In this document: in pieces, positions 57,065-64,000 of the stretch | Numbering within the stretch: position 1 is the first letter of the stretch | How the letters are laid out: every line of letters starts with the position of its first letter | DNA from: Cyrtodaria siliqua | Lineage: Eukaryota; Mollusca; Bivalvia; Adapedonta; Hiatellidae | Direction: 5' to 3' | Length of the DNA: 64,000 nt | Assembly: GCA_037043455.1 (NCBI GenBank) | Contig: JAWPHD010005593.1 | Coordinates: 1-64,000, forward strand | Made by a program: the position numbers and the translations under genes | Notes under the pieces: generated by a model | The model's database searches: none | The model's input: only the letters and a program-made list of their open reading frames with translations | What the model was told of the DNA's origin: nothing

Positions 57065-59373
57065 CCCCTGCGAAATTTTCCAGAACTGCTCAAGAACAGA
57101 TGAAGCACAGTTCTAGAACTATCTGTACTGGAACTGTTCTAGAACTGTTCCAGAACGATCTGTACTGGAAGTGTTCTAGAACAGTTCTAGAACTATACTG
57201 GAACTGTTCTTGAACAGTTCAAGTAAGATAGTTCTAGAACTGTTCTTGAACATAAGTTAAAGAAATTTTGTCTCATCTAACTCAAGAACAGATGAAGCAC
57301 AGCTCAAGAATAGTTCTTGAACAATCTATCCAGAACAGTTCCTGCACAGTTCCAGAACTCCCTTGGCCACTAATTTAACCTACATAGCAGTTAAAGAACA
57401 ATTCATTAATTGAACCTTCAGAATGCCTGGTCATACTTGGGGAAATGTTACATATGATACTGAAATGAAATAATATCTGCAGTGCTGAATACCATTTTTC
57501 TGTCGGCAACAAAAAAAGAAAGTCAATCCGCGAAAACACATGACAATAGGGGTTTCATTTTAAAATACTGTTTCTAAAGACTACATTTAGAAATTTCATC
57601 TTTCAAATACAACTATTAAATGTATAAGATGTTTTGACACAATAAGTAATGAAAGTATTATCACAAAACACTTACATTTAATCATTAAATGATGCAAGCA
57701 CAATCTTCAGTTGGACTGCCATTTTACCGCCAAAAATTCAAAAGAATGGCGTCTTCATTTTATTTGCAATTTTGTCAGAATCACTCAGGTGTCATATATT
57801 CTTTACCTACTTAAATGAAGACATGGGCTTTTAAACTGCAGATAATGTTATTATATTAAACTGTTCATGCATTAATGTCATTATCATATATTTGTTTGTT
57901 AATAGTAGTATAGATTTGTTTAATTAATGAAGATGAACACCTGCGAAACATGTTCTTAATATGTTCTTAAACATTGAACATTTTCAAGAACTATTGAAGA
58001 ACATTTCAAGAACTGTAATTTTTCTTTTAACCTAATACTGTGTTGATGAGCCGTTAAACAACATTCATAAACATTCAGTTTGTTATGGAAAAACCTGTTC
58101 TGGAAATGGTGTAATAAATTATGTTGTTTTGTGGAAATACTCAAAAGATTTGAAACTGTTGAATTTTAATTTAATCAACACAAAATTTAAGTGCTACAAA
58201 ATAATTGAATTGAATTGAATTGAAAGTCTTTATTTATCGAGGGTGACCCAATTAGTTTATACTAATCTAAATGTCTTTTTATACCAAGTTTATGGATAAC
58301 TGTTTTCATGTCCCAGCAAAAGCCATCTATGTATACTTGGGGTGTGTTCAAGCTACTTAAAACAAAGAAATTTCAGTTTAATACCTGTGCCTGTCAGCAT
58401 TACAAAAATAATGCCGTTTTCAAACGCTGTATCAGTAAGTAGTGTGACTAATAAGGGAAGATCACAATAGTTTATTAGGTGGTTAATATTGTGACTAATG
58501 CTTACTAATTTAATGTATATTTACATTTGCACAGCTGTAATCGATTTGTAACGACATTCCTATTAAGATAACATATTTGTAGATATTTTAAGCACATCTT
58601 AATTACATTTCCTATTTGTAGCATGGTCACAGACAATTCTCTTTGTTCAGACACATGTGTAAATCGTTTAATTCAAAATAAGACCTGTCAGAATAACTGT
58701 GAGAATAACAGTGAGAATAACTGTTAGAATAACTGAAATAGAGCTGAAATGGACATGCTACAAAACAAATAGAGTATGGTTTCATCTCATTGGTTAATTT
58801 AAACACCTCGATGGGCATAGCCCATCTCGATGTTTAAATGAACCAACTCAATGAAACCATACTCTATCTATTACTTAAAGAAATTTAGTTCACATTTTAA
58901 AGAACATTTGAAGAACTTTAAATAGAGAGATGTTCTAAAACTGTTCTTTAACAATTTCAAGAACAAATGAAGAACAGTTTAGGAACTTCAAGGGTTTAAA
59001 CTGTTCTTAATTAGTGCTTAACACTTAAAGTTTAGAACACTTAAGAGTTAAGAACTAATTAAGAACGGTTTAAGAACCCTTGAAGTTCCTGAACGGTTCT
59101 TCATTTGTTCTTCAAATTGTTCAAGAACATTTTTAGAAAATTTTCTCTATTTAAAGTTCTTGAACTGTTCTAAACTTGTTCAAGAACCTTTCAAGAATAT
59201 CTTAAGAAAAATTAAAGTTCTTGAAATGATCTTCAATAGTTCTTGAAAATGTTCAAGAACATATTAAGAACATGTTCTAGAACAATGAATCAAAAACAGT
59301 TCAGGAACTGTTCTTAATGTTCTAGAACTGTTCATGAACTGTTCTTGAGTATAAGAACAGATTTTCGCAGGGG
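57065..59373. mobile_element. 2,309-bp DNA transposon with CCCCTGCGAAA inverted ends
   Basis: Perfect 11-bp inverted ends: CCCCTGCGAAA at 57065-57075 and its complement ending at 59373. The flanks (TT and TA) give at best an imperfect 2-bp duplication. Both ends carry dense words GTTCTAGAAC, GTTCTTGAAC and CAAGAAC in both orientations (57080-57350 and 57950-59345). Inside are a SINE tail (58031-58068), a LINE 3' tail (58200-58275, 'ctttatttatcgagggtgac') and a palindrome (58768-58867). No transposase is seen, so it is a non-autonomous copy. Confidence 0.85.
58768..58867. repeat. Foldback palindrome nested in the transposon
   Basis: Arms of ~46-50 bp ('aatagagtatggtttcatct' to 'cctcgatgggc', mirrored) with a 2-4 bp loop. 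A reverse relative is at 49245-49325. Confidence 0.9.
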
Positions 59374-59461
59374 TATGGTTGGACGCACTCTACTTTTCTA
59401 AGCTATTAAGTTGTGTGTACGTGGGTATTCGGTTCTCCATATTTATCGGCGATTATATCAT

Positions 59462-59580
59462 AGGTTATTAGATTTGTATGGCTAAATATTACTTGGAACG
59501 AGTTGTTTTGGAAAGGACGACGAGTCCTGCGCCAAAACAACTCGTTCCAAGTAATATTTAGCCATACAAATTCAATAACC
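59462..59580. repeat. Foldback palindrome (~48-bp arms)
   Basis: 'aggttattagatttgtatgg' through 'acttggaacgagttgttttg' pairs with the right arm 'caaaacaactcgttccaagt' onward. The 22-bp loop itself has AGGAC/GTCCT. It lies 90 bp right of the 57-kb transposon. Confidence 0.92.
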
Positions 59581-60359
59581 TTTTTATTGCATACTTTCAT
59601 ATTGTTTCGATCAATGTTATTGTAATGACTATTACTTTTCGTTGTATTTGTGTTATTTTTATAGCTTTGATGGAATTCCATCTTGTCATTCAGTTTCATT
59701 TTGTGTGGATGATTAGTTGCGCGAAAACAACGTCGGATGACGTCATTAAAAACATCAAGCGATTTTCTAAAGTTTGTTTACCATTTGATAACGTTAAAAA
59801 CAGTGGGTGCAGTGACCATTTCAATTATTTTATCAATTTCTGCCATAAAACATGTAAAAGGTTGAAAAAAAACACGTATTTTTTGTTGACACCATACCAA
59901 GGATTCCGTTATTTTTATTTGAAGTAGTTCCTTATTTCTAATTCGCGGCTCTTAGCAAGCACGAGCAAAGTTCCGGTGCAATATCAATGTGTGCAATATC
60001 GTAGAATATTGCACACTTAGCTCAATGCAAACTAAACGGGACAATATGAAACTAAGTATACAATAAATATATATATGCGTCTTATCTGGAGCACTGTATG
60101 AGCAACCACTCTTCCGGGGAATGTTTACGGACGTGAATCAAGCTGACACAGAAGCAACGAGTATTGGCTGCACATTGTTCTGCTTGCACACAGGACCGAC
60201 ACATCCCCTCCGAAGGCTGGCATACTTTCACACCGAAGGCTGCATACTTTCAGAGTACCTTGCTCAAGTAAGATACTACCACACACACTGACATGATACA
60301 AAGACCCTGTTAGAGATTGCTTATCTGGAAGGAAAGCATCAAAGGTTTCGGGGGCATAG

Positions 60360-61110
60360 TAGTAATCGTACCGTCCGTCCGTCATTCCGCAGTTCGTGTC
60401 CGGACTGTAACTTCAGAACCCCTGCATGATTTTTAATTAACTTGGCACAAGTGATCACCATAACAAGATGATGTGTCGCGCGCAAAACCCAGATCCGTAC
60501 ATCAAAGGTCAAGGTCACACTTTAAGTTCATAGGTCAAACACAGGTAGGCAATTTCGTGTCCGGACCGTAACGTCACAACCCCTGCAGGAAATTTTTAAT
60601 TAACTTGCACAAGTGATCACCATAACAAGCAATCTGTCATGCGCAAAACCAGGTCCGTACCTCAAGGTCAAGGTCACACTTGAACTTCATAGGTCAAAAA
60701 CAGGTACGCAATTTCGTGTCCGGACCCGTAACGTCACAACCCCTGCAGGGATTTTTAAATAACTTGGTACAAGTGATCACCATTATAACAAGACAATGTG
60801 TCGCGCGCAAAACCCAGTCGGTACCTCAAAGGTCAAGGTCACACTTGAAGTTATTAGGTCAAAAACAGGTACGCAATTTCGTATCCGGACCGTTATGTCA
60901 CAACCCCTGCAGGATTTTTAAATAACTTGGCACAAGTGATCACTTGGAGGTCAAAAGTCAAATTGTGTCCAGTCATTCATGGACGGATTTTCAAATAACT
61001 TGCACAAATGCTCACCACAACCAAACAATGTGTCGCGCACAAAATCCAGGTCCGTGGCTCCAAGGTCAAGGTCATACTTAGAGGTCAAATGTGACTTTGG
61101 GGTATTTCTC
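60360..61110 (+). repeat. Tandem element, ~165-bp monomers (family H)
   Basis: The head is CCGTCCGTCCGTC, followed by about four units with 'ttcgtgtccggaccgtaacg', 'cacaacccctgcaggatttt', 'cacaagtgatcaccataaca', 'caatgtgtcgcgcgcaaaac' and 'aaaggtcaaggtcacacttg'. The last unit grades into family G-like sequence ('ttttcaaataacttgcacaa'). Confidence 0.9.
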
Positions 61111-64000
61111 ACTAACAGTGCTATTCTTGTTTACTAATATTTCTGCACCGATATCCACAGACATATTAATAAATTTGTTATTAGGTCTGTGCAATATCAG
61201 ACTAATATCGCCATGTTTTGTTGTTGCATAGACTGCTTAACTGCACATATTTTGTGTTGACGCCACATTTGTGTATGTAGCCTCATTTGTATACCTTTAC
61301 CCACTAGAATATGCAGGGTTCAAATTTAAAACTTATTTACTGCTAAATTTGCAGATTGCAAGTAGGAAACATTAGTACTTGATAAATTGTTCAGTAATAA
61401 AAGAAAACTACCTTACTAGGTCTCAGTCTACATGTATTCACTGACATATTTATCTAACATGGTTATAAATAGGTGGATATAAGTAAGTATAATTATACAT
61501 TATTACATTCCTGCATCTAGCTGAATGTGAAATTGTCATTATTTACAGGTATAGCAATCCTTTTAAAATGAAACAAGGTTTCAAATTATATTAATGCAAG
61601 TACCTTAATTAAAATAGCAAGTAGAAAACCTTTGCACCTGTTTTTTTATAGCAAGTGGCTAAAAATGTAAGTCAGAATATGCCAGGCGCGCAGCGTGCAA
61701 TACTCATTTACTCACGTGAGTAAACTTTTCAAACGAAGGCTCAAAAAATAAAAAATCGAAATACACAATAAAAAGATGAGCCTAAAATGCACCAGAAGTC
61801 ATGTACAGCGTAATGAGTACACAAATATTTATTTGACATAGTGTGTGCAGTTTAATTTTATTCAGTTATTTTGTTAGAGTAATTCTCTTAGTTGAAACGC
61901 TTCCGAGTGCTTCGTCAACTGTATCAGTTTATGTGTTAATGAGCAAATTCTGCCTTTAAATTTGATCACTGATATGTGTTTTATCATTTCTGAGAATTTA
62001 ATTTATCATGTTTCTAGTCATTGAATTAACAATGTTTTTTCTTTGTATGGTGTTTTACGTCCTTTTCAACGAATTAACAATGAACTTGGACTGTAATAAA
62101 GTCCTGAATAAAAGTAAAGATTGTGCACATTATCGAGAATACTACTATAAAACATGTTTAAAATTTTGACTTGTAAGTGGAAATCCAAGCATCACAACAT
62201 TTGATTTTGAAATGCCCACTTCACTTTGTTGCGGACATTAAAAGGTTGCACATTTCAAATTAAATCAATTTTGTGCATAGGTGCATGTACAGCAGTAATT
62301 GAGTTTAGGGTTATATTACTACAGGCACACATTTTATACCCGTTCCAGTTCTTAGAAAAGGGTTTAAAAAATCACGGAGCCAGTGTGCTTGCCAACTAAT
62401 TTTTGTGTCCTCGATAGATCAGATTTTCTTGCATACCGGACAAGGATATCCGTCATTTTACAGAGGCTAGATATTTCCATCTCACCCTAGGGTCGAGATA
62501 AAATTCATGCGTGCCAACATCTGGTAGACCGAAAAACATGCAAAACGATAGTAGCTGGCGGCGTCAATGCACAACATGTCTCTGATTTGCAAGAAAAAGA
62601 ATCTATCATGTGTATTCAGTTCAAATAGGGAATTCCAACCCTCGGTATAAGTGTTTTAAGCCTCAGTTCCGATAAAAACACGTATACCGAGGGTTGGAAT
62701 TCCCTATCTTCATCGGATACCCATGAAAGATTCTTATAATAAAGCAATACTAGCAGGGTTGTCTCTAATAGCCCGTAACCGGCTATATTCGCCGTCTGTT
62801 TTGAATGTGGAGCTGGCGGTAAACAATTTTTATTTATATTTTTTTTAATCAGTATAAAATATTTTGAAATTATTTCATCATCTGAAAGAATCATGAAATA
62901 ACAAAAACTCCTGACCTTAATTAGCACCAAAAACATGAGATTGCATGAGACCTCATGCTTATTCGCGGGGAAGAATGCACGTCTATAAACGTCTAGACAC
63001 TTTTTTATATACGCGGTCTAGGTTGCATCTATAAAAGTCTGTATGTAAAAAAAGCACACAAAGACGGCAACCATTTCACAACACAGTTAATTTTACATAG
63101 CTCTGCATGTGTAGCAGGACCCCTCTGGACCTGACTGTAGAACTTGATGAATTTTCTTAAACATGTTAAAAATATTTTCTTTGTGAAACTTGATGTCTGT
63201 TGCACGAAAAATAATGAACGAGACAGATTTGTTCACCCACAGACATTTTTGTTATTAGGTCTGTGGTTCACCACAAGTTATATTTGGGGGATTATATGCC
63301 ACGGGATATCTTTTAGAAAGTTTCACACACTGGCAGTGATTCCAATGAATAAATAAAAATTCAGAGACAAATTTCAATCGGATGCCATGATCAGGTTATT
63401 ATGTCAGAACAGACTTCAGTACAGTACATGTACTGGTATGGTAAATGGCAAGATCGATGAATAACAAATCCTTTACCAAACGTTCCGAACGATAGCATGA
63501 TACAAATATAGTGACAGTGTGATAAACGACAATATTATGTTATTTTTCCTTTTTAGCGAGCATCATATGCAGCAATATGGAACATCAGATAATAAAAAAG
63601 CAAATTTATAAGATATTTACTACAGGTGCCCCACCCACCAACTCGGCAAAGCCAACTGCCTCGCATTTAATTTCATCACACCTTCATAACCTGGAAGTAT
63701 TCTAAACATATAAATCAACATAAAACAAGTCGTTGTACCACACATATTCAATGGACAGTTACCATCTTCCTACCATTGGTCGTCTTATGATGATTTGCTA
63801 CACCCATCCGAGTCTGCTACTCAAAACGACATTTTGTGAAGGCTGCTTCACTGCGCATGTCCCTTCTCTTTGTAGCGTTGACGATTCTTTTCTCCAAGTA
63901 CCCTAACCTAAGTCTATTTACAGTTTCTGGTAATACCATTCTATAAATCTTATTATTGAATTAATAATAAAGGAAAGATTGCAACGGCCTCAATACTATT
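61111..64000. other. No gene recognised; palindrome at 62597-62735
   Basis: 62597-62735 is a foldback unit: 'tagggaattccaaccctcgg' + 'tata' in both arms, about 65 bp each, with a 10-bp loop. The rest is AT-rich. A short frame at 63144-63356 has no recognised domain. Nothing tRNA- or snRNA-like was seen. Confidence 0.5.

Noticed and set aside
57080..57260. Heat-shock elements in the GTTCTAGAAC words
   Set aside because: GAA/TTC spacing is mostly 3 rather than the 2 bp of heat-shock sites, and the words belong to a transposon's subterminal array.
57700..57790. Divergent start codons (ATGGCAGTCC on minus, ATGGCGTCTTC on plus)
   Set aside because: Both frames stop after 14-23 codons without a good donor before the stop.
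60125..60385. 86-codon minus-strand cysteine-bearing frame
   Set aside because: It overlaps the head of family H and an imperfect local repeat; no domain.

Overview
This is an A+T-rich, repeat-dense piece of an animal nuclear genome. The organism is most likely a bivalve mollusc, or at least a lophotrochozoan. The basis for this is GT-AG spliced exons of a von Willebrand factor D (vWD) protein, tRNA-derived SINEs, CR1/L2-type and Penelope-like retrotransposons, a mariner, and arrays of ~140-330 bp tandem monomers carrying AAGGTCA cores with GTCCGTC-type heads, a style I associate with bivalve genomes (recalled, not searched). No bacterial gene, rRNA or CRISPR array is seen.

Only one gene is well supported: two plus-strand exons (2713-2918 and 28127-28421) that join in phase across a 25.2 kb intron. 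They encode the end of a vWD domain and the segment after it, including an RDKR basic site. Nearly everything from 2919 to 28126 is intron filled with repeats. Right of 28421 no further exon of this gene was found. A weaker candidate is the 3' end of a minus-strand gene (43980-44057 and 45797-45841), with possible duplicated upstream exons at 47.4 and 54.0 kb.

Layout: 1.7-4.6 kb, two tandem-repeat elements; 6.25-12.96 kb, a CR1-like LINE (minus strand) split by a 5,635-bp DNA transposon with perfect 11-bp inverted ends CCCTCATGAAA and a 2-bp target duplication; 15.4-25.9 kb, Penelope-like RT remnants and 3' tails, interrupted by tandem repeats and a mariner; 26-36 kb, tandem families; 36.96-40.69 kb, a second CCC-ended transposon carrying a ~320-bp satellite and SINEs; 44.1-45.2 kb, a 34-bp minisatellite; 45.9-46.1 kb, a retroposed, internally deleted 7SL (SRP) RNA copy; 47.8-55 kb, inverted copies of families seen further left; 57.07-59.37 kb, a third CCC-ended transposon; 59.4-64 kb, palindromes, another tandem element and unassigned sequence.

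The main novelty candidates are (1) a group of DNA transposons, three complete and one partial, that share CCC...(T)GAAAAT-like ends and dense family-specific self-complementary words near both termini, with one empty site readable inside a LINE reading frame; (2) the 7SL-derived retropseudogene lacking helix 8, an Alu-like type of rearrangement; and (3) several unrelated-looking tandem families that share AAGGTCA motifs and lie in opposite orientations within one intron.
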